Below, in pieces: positions 56,647-64,000 of a stretch of DNA of 64,000 nt. How positions within the stretch are numbered: position 1 is the stretch's first letter; every line of letters begins with the position of its first letter. The stretch covers positions 62,001 to 126,000 of the forward strand of contig NZ_WWCS01000004.1 of the NCBI RefSeq assembly GCF_009857535.1, in the 5' to 3' direction. This stretch comes from Duganella margarita (GTDB taxonomy: Bacteria; Pseudomonadota; Gammaproteobacteria; Burkholderiales; Burkholderiaceae_D). A program made the translations under genes and the position numbers. The notes beneath the pieces are model-generated. The model was given only the letters and a program-made list of their open reading frames with translations. It ran no database searches and was not told the DNA's origin.

Positions 56647-57987
56647 TTGTTCGTACAGAATCAACTCAGCAATTGGATCGCGGGCATCCGCGAACAGCTC
56701 ACGCTGCCGCTGCGCATCGAGCTATGGAACGGCCAGCAGGTCGACCTGTCCAGCGAAACACCGCGCGTGACGATACGGCTGCCGACCATCGGCGCCGCCC
56801 GCTACCTGCTGACGCCGTCGCTGTCCAATCTCGGCACCGCCTATGTCGAAGGGGCGATCGAGGTCAAGGGCAAAGCCATGGACATGATCGCCGTGGTCAA
56901 CGCGCTGGCGCGCAGTTCGCTCAAGGCCGAGGGCAAGTTCGCCCGCCTGGTGCGCAGCATCAGCCACAACAAGCAGAAGGACGCGGAAGCGATCCGCTAC
57001 CACTACGACGTCTCCAACGACTTCTACCGGGCATTCCTCGACCCGAACATGGTGTATTCGTGCGCCTACTTTGAAAACGGCGACGAGGACCTGGCCACCG
57101 CCCAGTTGAAGAAGATCGACCACATCCTGCGCAAGATCGAGTTGCAGCCGCACCAGACGCTGCTCGACATCGGCTGCGGCTGGGGCGCGCTGGTGATCCG
57201 CGCGGCCCAGCAGTACCACGCCCGCTGCGTCGGCGTCACCTTGTCGGAAAACCAGTATGCGCTGGCCAAGGAACGGGTGCGCGCCGCCGGGCTGGAACAC
57301 CTGGTCGAGATCCGCCTGCAGGACTACCGCGACGTGCGCGGCCAGTTCGACCGCATCACCAGCGTCGGCATGTTCGAGCACGTGGGTATCCGCCATTTGC
57401 CGGAATACTTCGCCGCCATCAACCAGCTGCTGGCGCCGGAAGGCATCGTGATGAACCACGGCATTACCTCCACCGATCCGGACAACGGCGAGACGCCTTA
57501 CGGCGGCGGCGAGTTCATCGAAAAATACGTGTTTCCGCACGGCGAACTGGCCCACATCGGCCATGTGCTGAAGGCCATGCAGCAGGGTTCGCTGGAAGTG
57601 ACCGACGTTGAAAGCCTGCGCCGCCACTACGCCCGCACCTGCGCCATCTGGACCGACAACTTTGAAGCCAACGGCGACAAGGTGCGCGCACTGGGCGGCG
57701 ACAAGCGCTACCGCATCTGGCACGTCTACCTGGCCGGCTGCGCATATGCCTTCGAGCAGGATTTGATCAGCCTGTACCAGATCGTGGGCCGCAAGGCGGG
57801 CCAGCGGGCGTCGGCGCTGCCGTGGTCGCGCAAGCATATGTATCCGTCGGCCGCGCGCGCGCCGGTGCAGCCCTCCTATGCGCTGGACGAGGGCGGCATA
57901 CCGGCGTTTGCGGTGCTGGGCGAGGATGGCGGCGCCGGATTATCCGCCCCGGCCCTTACCTCAATCGGCCAGCATACGTCTTCCTGA
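56647..57987 (+). CDS. cfa: Cyclopropane-fatty-acyl-phospholipid synthase
   Basis: The 446-residue SAM-dependent enzyme adds a methylene bridge to unsaturated acyl chains of membrane lipids. Markers are HYDVSNDFYRAFLDPNMVYSC, the SAM motif LLDIGCGWGALVIRAA near residue 175, VTLSENQYALAKER, ITSVGMFEHVG and YIEKYVFP-like FIEKYVFPHGEL. The start is TTG 56647 with GGAGG five bases upstream. The C-terminal 45 residues are low-complexity, and their coding region overlaps the convergent msrA by 32 bases. Confidence 0.93.
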   Translation: MFVQNQLSNWIAGIREQLTLPLRIELWNGQQVDLSSETPRVTIRLPTIGAARYLLTPSLSNLGTAYVEGAIEVKGKAMDMIAVVNALARSSLKAEGKFARLVRSISHNKQKDAEAIRYHYDVSNDFYRAFLDPNMVYSCAYFENGDEDLATAQLKKIDHILRKIELQPHQTLLDIGCGWGALVIRAAQQYHARCVGVTLSENQYALAKERVRAAGLEHLVEIRLQDYRDVRGQFDRITSVGMFEHVGIRHLPEYFAAINQLLAPEGIVMNHGITSTDPDNGETPYGGGEFIEKYVFPHGELAHIGHVLKAMQQGSLEVTDVESLRRHYARTCAIWTDNFEANGDKVRALGGDKRYRIWHVYLAGCAYAFEQDLISLYQIVGRKAGQRASALPWSRKHMYPSAARAPVQPSYALDEGGIPAFAVLGEDGGAGLSAPALTSIGQHTSS

Positions 57988-58489
57988 ACTTGTCGACCTT
58001 GGGCGCCACCACGAACGCGCAATAGCCCTGCAGCGGGTGGTGGCGGAAGTAATCCTGGTGGTAGTCCTCGGCCTTGTAGAACGGCGGGGCCGGCGCCAGT
58101 TCGGTGACGATGGGTGCATCCCACACGTGCGCCATTTCGGCCATGACCTGGCGCGCCGTGGCTTCCTGCTGCGGCGACTGGTAATAGATGACCGACCGGT
58201 ATTGGGTGCCGACGTCGTTGCCCTGGCGGTTGAGCGTGGTCGGATCGTGGATGGTGAAGAAGATTTCCAGCAGGTCGCGGTAGCTGATGACCGTGGGATC
58301 GAAGCTCAGCCTGACCACTTCCGCATGGCCGGTGGCGCCGGTGCACACCTGTTCGTAGGTCGGCTGCGCCATCTCGCCGCCCGCGTAGCCGGACTCGACC
58401 GAGGTGACGCCCTTGACCTCCAGATACACCGCCTCCGTGCACCAAAAACAGCCGCCGCCCAGTAGCGCGGTTTCCGCATTGCCAGCCAT
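57956..58489 (-). CDS. msrA: Peptide methionine sulfoxide reductase A
   Basis: The 177-residue enzyme reduces S-methionine sulfoxide. The catalytic motif GGGCFWCTEAV is at residues 11-21, with the second part GYAGGEMAQPTYEQVCTGATGHAE-type block (GATGHAEVVRLSFDP) and EDYHQDYF near the C-terminus. The recycling cysteine is probably in GYCAFVV. It lacks a signal peptide, so it is cytosolic. The 3' end overlaps cfa antisense. Confidence 0.95.
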   Translation of the reverse strand: MAGNAETALLGGGCFWCTEAVYLEVKGVTSVESGYAGGEMAQPTYEQVCTGATGHAEVVRLSFDPTVISYRDLLEIFFTIHDPTTLNRQGNDVGTQYRSVIYYQSPQQEATARQVMAEMAHVWDAPIVTELAPAPPFYKAEDYHQDYFRHHPLQGYCAFVVAPKVDKFRKTYAGRLR

Positions 58490-58569
58490 GACTCCTCCTG
58501 CGTAGAAGACTTGCCCACCTGCTCACTGTAACGCAAACCGGGGTAATCCGCTATGACGCTACAAATCTT

Positions 58570-58578
58570 TGGCATAAT
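58570..58578 (+). promoter_or_regulatory. Extended -10 promoter with leaderless start
   Basis: TGG-CATAAT forms an extended -10 element ending six bases before ATG 58585, with no ribosome site between. Transcription should begin at or next to the start codon of the flavin reductase gene. Confidence 0.45.
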
Positions 58579-58584
58579 GGCCGC

Positions 58585-59088
58585 ATGAACACCAATTCTC
58601 CCCGCGCCGAAGAGCGCACGTTCGATACCGCGCATTTCCGCCAGGCGCTGGGCCAGTTCGCGACCGGCGTGACCATCATCACCACCCGGCTGGCGGACGG
58701 CACGTTTCGCGGCCTGACCGCCAGTTCCTTCAATTCGGTGTCGCTCGATCCGCCGCTGGTGCTGTGGAGCCTGTCCAATGGCGCCAACAGCATGCCCATC
58801 TTTACCGGCAACTCGCATTACGTCATCAATGTGCTGAACGCTGAGCAAGCCCATCTGGCCAAGCGCTTCGCCACCCGCGGCATCGACCCGTGGGAAGGCG
58901 TGGAGTACGAGCTGTCGCGCACCGGCCAGCCGATCCTGAAGGATGCCTCGGCCTGGTTCGAGTGCCATAACCGCAGCCGCTACCCGGAAGGCGATCACGT
59001 GATTTTTGTCGGCGAAGTGGAATTCTGCGCGTTTTCGCCGCGCCCTCCCCTGATCTTCCACAGCGGCCAGTTCGCCGGCCTGGGGTAA
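58585..59088 (+). CDS. Flavin reductase-like FMN-binding protein
   Basis: The 167-residue protein has the split-barrel fold of the flavin reductase/HpaC family: [38 protein letters not shown] and [18 protein letters not shown]. Such enzymes supply reduced FMN or FAD to a monooxygenase partner; none is adjacent. It precedes gcdH by 91 bases in the same direction. Confidence 0.9.
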   Translation: MNTNSPRAEERTFDTAHFRQALGQFATGVTIITTRLADGTFRGLTASSFNSVSLDPPLVLWSLSNGANSMPIFTGNSHYVINVLNAEQAHLAKRFATRGIDPWEGVEYELSRTGQPILKDASAWFECHNRSRYPEGDHVIFVGEVEFCAFSPRPPLIFHSGQFAGLG

Positions 59089-59179
59089 AAAACGGAAATT
59101 GGTGTCGCCATTAGAAAAGCGCACACCAGGTCGCAGGCATAGAATGCTGGCAGCATTCATCCATAATGAGAGACTATCT

Positions 59180-60364
59180 ATGAGCCAAGCCCGCGCCCAA
59201 TTCCACTGGGATGACCCGCTGCTGCTGGACCAGCAGCTGACCGACGATGAGCGCATGGTGCGCGACGCCGCTGCCGCCTATTGCCAGGACAAGCTGCAAC
59301 CGCGCATCCTCGAAGCCTTCCGCCATGAAACCATGGACACGTCCATCTTCCGCGAAATGGGCGAGATCGGCCTGCTGGGCCCGACCATTCCCGAACAGTA
59401 CGGCGGCCCCGGCCTGAATTACGTGGCCTACGGCCTGATCGCGCGCGAAGTCGAGCGCATCGATTCCGGCTACCGCTCGATGATGAGCGTGCAGTCGTCG
59501 CTGGTGATGGTGCCGATCTACGAGTTCGGCACCGAAGCGCAAAAACAGAAATACCTGCCCAAGCTGGCCAGCGGCGAGTGGATCGGCTGCTTCGGCCTGA
59601 CCGAGCCGAACCACGGCTCCGACCCCGGCTCGATGATCACCCGCGCCAAGAAAGTGCCCGGCGGCTATTCGGTGAGCGGCGCCAAGATGTGGATCACCAA
59701 TTCGCCGGTGGCCGATGTGTTCGTCGTGTGGGCCAAGGACGATGAAGGGGCGATTCGCGGCTTCGTGCTGGAAAAAGGCATGGCGGGCCTGAGCGCGCCG
59801 GCCATTCACGGCAAGTTCGGCCTGCGCGCCTCGATCACCGGCGAAATCGTCATGGACAATGTGTTCGTGCCGGAAGAGAACGCTTTCCCGGACGTGCGCG
59901 GCCTGAAGGGACCGTTCACCTGTTTGAACTCGGCCCGCTACGGCATCGCCTGGGGCGCGCTGGGCGCGGCCGAATCGTGCTGGCACACCGCGCGCCAGTA
60001 CGTCATGGACCGTACCCAGTTCGGCCGGCCATTGGCCGCCAACCAGCTGATCCAGAAGAAGCTGGCCGACATGCAGACCGAAATCACCATGGGCCTGCAA
60101 GGCTGCCTGCGCCTGGGCCGCATGAAGGATGAAGGCACGGCGGCGGTCGAGATCACCTCGATGATGAAGCGTAACTCGTGCGGCAAGTCGCTGGACATCG
60201 CCCGCCTGGCGCGCGATATGCTGGGTGGTAATGGCATCTCGGACGAGTTCGGCATCATCCGCCACATGGTCAACCTGGAAGTGGTGAATACCTACGAAGG
60301 TACGCACGATATCCATGCGCTGATCCTCGGCCGGGCGCAGACCGGCATCCAGGCCTTCCAGTAA
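59180..60364 (+). CDS. gcdH: Glutaryl-CoA dehydrogenase
   Basis: The 394-residue acyl-CoA dehydrogenase fits the glutaryl-CoA type by its opening [22 protein letters not shown], the substrate Arg region [29 protein letters not shown] and the catalytic Glu in [18 protein letters not shown]. It oxidises and decarboxylates glutaryl-CoA to crotonyl-CoA in lysine and tryptophan breakdown with FAD. ATG 59180 is selected, with GAGAG upstream; the frame extends to 59099 without support. Confidence 0.92.
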   Translation: MSQARAQFHWDDPLLLDQQLTDDERMVRDAAAAYCQDKLQPRILEAFRHETMDTSIFREMGEIGLLGPTIPEQYGGPGLNYVAYGLIAREVERIDSGYRSMMSVQSSLVMVPIYEFGTEAQKQKYLPKLASGEWIGCFGLTEPNHGSDPGSMITRAKKVPGGYSVSGAKMWITNSPVADVFVVWAKDDEGAIRGFVLEKGMAGLSAPAIHGKFGLRASITGEIVMDNVFVPEENAFPDVRGLKGPFTCLNSARYGIAWGALGAAESCWHTARQYVMDRTQFGRPLAANQLIQKKLADMQTEITMGLQGCLRLGRMKDEGTAAVEITSMMKRNSCGKSLDIARLARDMLGGNGISDEFGIIRHMVNLEVVNTYEGTHDIHALILGRAQTGIQAFQ

Positions 60365-60370
60365 GGACGA

Positions 60371-60427
60371 AAAAAAACCGCCGGCCTGAACGCGCTCCAG
60401 AGCGCATTCAGTGCCGGCGGTTTTTTT
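60371..60427. terminator. Long bidirectional terminator between gcdH and ompW
   Basis: A7-CCGCCGGC pairs perfectly with GCCGGCGG-T7, and the inner part CTGAA/TTCAG plus CGCGCT/AGCGCA continues the stem to a loop. With A and T tracts on both sides, it can stop transcripts from both convergent genes. Confidence 0.92.
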
Positions 60428-60431
60428 ACGC

Positions 60432-61112
60432 CTAGAAGCCTTTGAACGCGTAGCCGATGCTGAAGTTGACGGCCAGCGGATCGAGGCGCACTTCCTGGGT
60501 CTGGCCGGTCGAGTAGTGGGCCGTGGTTTTCAGCTTGGTCTTGATGACCGACGCATCCAGGAACCATTTCTCGTTGATCTTGTAGGTGCCGCCGATCTGG
60601 AAGCTGGCCGCAGCCTTGTCATCCAGCTTGAAGGTGGCGCCCGGACCGCCGGTGTTCAGGATCGCCGTCAGCTGGCCCGAACCGCGTTCCTTCTGGAACA
60701 TGGCGTAGGTAAAGCCGACACCGACGTACGGACGGAACGCCGAGTCCGCATTGAGGAAGCGGTACTGGACGAACAGCGTCGGCGGCAGCACTTCGGCCGT
60801 CGCCAGCTTGCCGGTGCCCTGGATCGACCCGGCGCCGGACAGTTCATGCTTGTACGGCAGGCCCAGGTCCAGCTCGGCCGAAATGTTATCGGTCAGCATG
60901 TAGCCGATGGTGAAGCGCGGCTTGGTGTCCGAACCGACGTCGGTCTTGGTGCCCGGCAGCGCCGGCGCCGAAACATCGCCCGAGTCCACTTTCGGCGTAA
61001 TCTTGTTCACGCCCACCGTGCCCAGCCAGGTGCCGGTGCTTTGTTGTGCCGATGCAGCCGAAGCCACCGTCATTGCGGCGGCCAGCGCCAGCAGTTTTAC
61101 CGTTTTATTCAT
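60432..61112 (-). CDS. ompW: OmpW-family outer-membrane protein
   Basis: The 226-residue protein has a signal peptide (1-22, ASA-QQ) and an eight-stranded barrel pattern: GTWLGTVGVNKITP, NISAELDLGLPYKHEL, LPPTLFVQYRF, FRPYVGVGFTYAMF and the terminal FSIGYAFKGF ending in Phe. OmpW forms a narrow hydrophobic channel and is linked to stress and small hydrophobic compounds. GGAG lies before the ATG. A GDSL lipoprotein gene lies 31 bases upstream on the same strand. Confidence 0.93.
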   Translation of the reverse strand: MNKTVKLLALAAAMTVASAASAQQSTGTWLGTVGVNKITPKVDSGDVSAPALPGTKTDVGSDTKPRFTIGYMLTDNISAELDLGLPYKHELSGAGSIQGTGKLATAEVLPPTLFVQYRFLNADSAFRPYVGVGFTYAMFQKERGSGQLTAILNTGGPGATFKLDDKAAASFQIGGTYKINEKWFLDASVIKTKLKTTAHYSTGQTQEVRLDPLAVNFSIGYAFKGF

Positions 61113-61143
61113 ATCGTCTCCAGGTATTTTCTATGTGACTGAA

Positions 61144-62520
61144 TTACAGCCAGCCCTTGGTCACCATCGCTTTGGACACGTAACGTGCCAGCAGCAGGTT
61201 GTTGTAAGGGGTTGGGTGTACGTCATCGGCAAACGACCAGTGGCTGACGTCGCCCGTTTTCAGGTTGCTGGCGTTGCACACCAGCGAGCTGCCCAGCGGG
61301 TTCTTGGTGGTGCTCAGGTCGCACGCGGTTTCGGAGACGTTGGTCAGGCCGTATGGGCCAGGATTGGTGGCCTGGTCATGGCTGACGGCAAACACGTCCA
61401 CCACCAGCACTTTCGGCTCACTGGCCAGACCGGTGCTCAGCGCGCTGTTGAAGGCGTTGACCATGGCGTTGATCAGGGCCTGGGTCGAGGCATCCTTGGT
61501 GCGGCCCGACGGCGTGGTGGCCACGTCCGGCAGATTGTTCACCACCACGTAGTTGGCGCCGTTAGCGATCAGCTGGTTTTTCACCAGTGCCACCAGTTCG
61601 GTGCCGGCCTGTCCCATGGCGGCGACCAGTTCCGGACCGTGGGCGGTAGCGTAGTCGGCGCCGGCTTTTTGACCTGCGGCGGTACCGGCGGCGGTGGCCT
61701 TGGTCACCATCGGACCATACACGGCAGGGGAAGCGACCGCCGAGTTACCTGGCTGCACAGCAGCAGCGCCCACGGCGGCCTGGGTAATGGTGGTCTGCGT
61801 CGCGCCGCTCTGCGCCGCAGCGGTTTGCGCGGCCGCGCCGATGGCACCGGCGGCAGTAACAGGATTGGTGGCGCCGGCAGCCAGCTGGCCGATCAGGCTG
61901 GTGAGGTAGGCGGTGTTGCCGGCAGTGGTACCCGCTGTGGTGGCTGCGCTGCTCAGTGCGCCCAGCTGGAACAGTGCATCGTTACCGCCAGCCATCACCA
62001 GCACCAGCTCGTCGCCCTTGAATTTGCCGCCCACCGCTTTCAGGTGGTTGGCGATCTGGGTCACGACCGGATAGGTCAACGCGCCCAGCGCGCTACCGGT
62101 CGCCTTGTGGCTCGGTCCAATAGGATTGGTCACGCGCGAACCGCCCATGGCGTAGCCGTAGCAGCCGGCGTGCGGGGTGGCCGGCACCGAGAAGCCCTGG
62201 GCGGCGTTACCGTCCAGGCCAGTCACGGCGGCGCATGGTGCGGCCAGGCCGATCTGGGCGGCGGTCAGCTCGGTCCAGTTTTTGCCGGTCAGGGTTTCGT
62301 TGACCGAGGTGTTGTTGCCGTTAATGGTGAATTTGCCGCCCTTCAGTGCGGCAACGGTCCCGACTGCGTAAGAGCCGACGTCGGACAGGCTGTCGCCGAA
62401 CGATACCTGTGCGCTGTATTTGACTTTGGTGGTTTGATCGCCTGCTGCCGGATCGGTGCCGCCGCAACCCGCAAGGACGGCCAGGGTCATTGCAGCAAGT
62501 GCAAGTTTGGTATGACGCAT
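61144..62520 (-). CDS. SGNH/GDSL-family lipoprotein hydrolase
   Basis: The 458-residue protein has a lipobox (LAVLAGC, Cys at about residue 19), so it is probably anchored to the outer membrane. The hydrolase blocks are FGDSLSDVGSY (nucleophile Ser), LVMAGGNDALFQLG (block III Asn) and FADDVHPTPYN (catalytic Asp-His near the C-terminus). The middle part (about 205-290) is an Ala/Gly/Thr-rich insertion. It likely hydrolyses esters or lipids at the cell surface. ATG 62520 has AGGAGA upstream; the longer frame to 62622 lacks one. Confidence 0.88.
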   Translation of the reverse strand: MRHTKLALAAMTLAVLAGCGGTDPAAGDQTTKVKYSAQVSFGDSLSDVGSYAVGTVAALKGGKFTINGNNTSVNETLTGKNWTELTAAQIGLAAPCAAVTGLDGNAAQGFSVPATPHAGCYGYAMGGSRVTNPIGPSHKATGSALGALTYPVVTQIANHLKAVGGKFKGDELVLVMAGGNDALFQLGALSSAATTAGTTAGNTAYLTSLIGQLAAGATNPVTAAGAIGAAAQTAAAQSGATQTTITQAAVGAAAVQPGNSAVASPAVYGPMVTKATAAGTAAGQKAGADYATAHGPELVAAMGQAGTELVALVKNQLIANGANYVVVNNLPDVATTPSGRTKDASTQALINAMVNAFNSALSTGLASEPKVLVVDVFAVSHDQATNPGPYGLTNVSETACDLSTTKNPLGSSLVCNASNLKTGDVSHWSFADDVHPTPYNNLLLARYVSKAMVTKGWL

Positions 62521-62694
62521 GTTGTCTCCTAAAAATATTTTTTTGTCTTGTGATACGAACGGCCGTGCTATTCGCAACCCAACTAATATGCCAGCACAGG
62601 AAACTCTTGTATAGAGGAACACCCCTAAAAACAGGGGTTTGTGAGCAAAAAAGAACGCTTGCTCGGCATTTATTACGCTATATCAAGGGGTGAT

Positions 62695-64000
62695 TCACCG
62701 GGTTGGTGCAGAATCGAGGAAGGCGCGCGCCTCCCGCAGGCAGAACGGCGCCACCAGTCCGGCGTGGTAGGCATCCTTGACCGCCTGGTCGGCGGCGCTG
62801 GCGCTGCCGGTCTGCTGCTTCGTCAGGGCGCGCAACGCCTCCTTGGCGGCGGCGAACTCGGTGCGCGTGGTCAGCGACGGCCCTGCCGCCAGCGTGTCTA
62901 CGTTCAACACCGTCAGTGGCAGGCTGGTCGCATTTTGCGCGCGGAAGTACGCCGCCGTGCTGGTGGTGTTGGCGTAGGGGACCAACGGGTCTTCATCGCC
63001 GCCGCACAGGAACAGCGGTACGTTCGGCGTGTAGGTGCGCAGATCGTTCTTCAGCAACCACTTGCGCAGCGCCTGCTGCGGCGTGCAGGCCAGCGGGGCG
63101 GCGCTGCTGGCGTTGCACGGATTGGCCTTGAGGTCGGCCAGGTAGGCGTCGCGGTAGGCGGTTCTGATCAGGTGATCGGCGCCGAACGCGCTGGCGTAGC
63201 CGGCTGTCTGCGGCAGCGAGTCGGCGGCAAACAGGACATCATTCGGCAGCTTGCCGGCGGCCACCAGTTCGCCCAGGCTTTGCGTGCCGGGCAGCAGCGT
63301 GTCGATGCCGCTGGCGTATTTCGGTTCGTAGATATCGCTGGTGCTGCTGTACAGGTTGGCGCCGGCGCGCTGGCCGGCGGTGATCAGCATGGGCAGGAAG
63401 CCGGCCGAACCGGTGGTCGGCGCGCCGTTGAAGATGGTGTCGCCGAACTGCATCAGCGCGTACGGGCCGGACAAGGGCGCGGCGGCCGTCACCGTAAATT
63501 CGGACGCGTATTGCGTCTGCATGGCGCGCTGCGTGGCCAGCGCCACATAACCGCCCTGCGAGTAGCCGGTGACCATCAGGCGGCTGGAGGCGGCGGCGTT
63601 GATGCTGCTGAAGGCACTACGGGCGGCGCGCAAGGCGTCGATCATGTCGGCCGACTGCTGCTGCGCATCCAGATACGGATGGTAGCCGGCGGTCGAGCCT
63701 GCATAACCGACGTAATTCGGCGCCACCACGATGTAGCCCTGCGCCGCGAACATGGCGGCGATCAGGCGCGGCTCGGTCGCGGCCAGGTTGGCCATGTCGG
63801 TGCTTGTTTGTACCGACGTGCCGTGCGCGTACAACAGCACCGGACGGCCGCCCTGGCAGGCGGCATTGCTGCCCGACGGAACAAAGACGGCGGTGTTGGC
63901 GGGCGTGTCGGCGCCGGTGGAATCGATGGTGTGGTACTTCAGCGTGTAGGTGGTGATGGCGCAGGTGGGCGTGCCGGTGACCGCGCTGCCCAAGGTGGTG
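62695..64000 (-). CDS. Secreted alpha/beta-hydrolase, lipase-like (N-terminus off window)
   Basis: About 435 C-terminal residues are visible and the frame is open at the right window edge, so the true start and any signal peptide lie outside. The fold shows the oxyanion-hole strand VLLYAHGTS, the region YIVVAPNYVGYAGS, nucleophile GYSQGGYVALATQ and an acid in CGGDEDPLVPYANT. It resembles secretory lipases or tannase-like esterases of the LIP family. Paired cysteines are consistent with export. Its stop lies 175 bases from the GDSL start, on the same strand. Confidence 0.82.
   Translation of the reverse strand, partial: TTLGSAVTGTPTCAITTYTLKYHTIDSTGADTPANTAVFVPSGSNAACQGGRPVLLYAHGTSVQTSTDMANLAATEPRLIAAMFAAQGYIVVAPNYVGYAGSTAGYHPYLDAQQQSADMIDALRAARSAFSSINAAASSRLMVTGYSQGGYVALATQRAMQTQYASEFTVTAAAPLSGPYALMQFGDTIFNGAPTTGSAGFLPMLITAGQRAGANLYSSTSDIYEPKYASGIDTLLPGTQSLGELVAAGKLPNDVLFAADSLPQTAGYASAFGADHLIRTAYRDAYLADLKANPCNASSAAPLACTPQQALRKWLLKNDLRTYTPNVPLFLCGGDEDPLVPYANTTSTAAYFRAQNATSLPLTVLNVDTLAAGPSLTTRTEFAAAKEALRALTKQQTGSASAADQAVKDAYHAGLVAPFCLREARAFLDSAPTR

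Noticed and set aside
62614..62640. Hairpin with CCCCT/AGGGG arms as terminator of the lipase gene
   Set aside because: It has no T run on the minus strand and lies more than 50 bases past the stop codon, so it is not called.

Overview
The window is a high-GC, gene-dense stretch of a bacterial chromosome with 58 protein genes, two of them cut by the window edges, and one tRNA. Gene content fits a Burkholderiales member of the Oxalobacteraceae type (Massilia, Duganella or Janthinobacterium): rho followed by a type B L31 gene, a large Caulobacter/Xanthomonas-style TonB receptor, OprB and OmpW porins, abundant c-di-GMP signalling, and short dispersed palindromes of the beta-proteobacterial kind. 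This placement is an inference from gene content. I see no rRNA, CRISPR array, intact insertion sequence or prophage.

Layout. 1-8489: the end of rho, rpmE2, a GT39-like membrane glycosyltransferase, a divergent FtsH-like membrane protease with a tightly coupled 44-codon ORF, a heptad coiled-coil protein and an APC/KimA-like permease. 8593-9661: tRNA-Leu(CAA), then a more AT-rich two-gene insert that looks like a Tae2-type amidase effector and its periplasmic immunity protein. 9823-14153: a PIG3-like oxidoreductase, a glycine-zipper protein, and a LysR gene divergent from an SDR/NTF2/VOC operon. 14164-23639: a carbohydrate locus (TonB receptor, GH35-like hydrolase, glucarate dehydratase, BNR-repeat protein of lyase type, OprB porin) with a hendecad coiled-coil gene inside it. 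24288-27501: a MacA/MacB-like tripartite exporter without its outer-membrane partner.

27628-35485 is a signalling block: an MHYT hybrid histidine kinase overlapping a REC/HD-GYP phosphodiesterase, then an alpha-oxoamine synthase whose upstream region carries tandem direct repeats, then an OmpR-type two-component pair. 35520-39773 makes and uses GDP-D-rhamnose (gmd, rmd, two GT4 enzymes). 39945-47228 holds maeB, thiL, a REC-PAS-GGDEF-EAL-REC protein and pncC.

47299-50413 is the most accessory-looking part. It has a chromosomal pair resembling conjugation proteins TraL and TraM, then a compact three-gene operon (pentapeptide-repeat protein with a pore-like C-terminus, nucleotidyltransferase, small helical protein) that I could not match to a known system. 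50495-64000 returns to housekeeping and envelope functions: an ArsR regulator with a perfect palindromic operator and its CDF metal exporter, cysK, an FKBP, tcdA, a TPR protein, a hemerythrin-PdxH fusion, cfa, msrA, a flavin reductase, gcdH, ompW, a GDSL lipoprotein and a partial secreted lipase.

Several genes (thiL, the flavin reductase, the MHYT kinase, possibly arsR) have a -10-like hexamer 5-14 bases before the start codon and no Shine-Dalgarno sequence, which suggests leaderless mRNAs.
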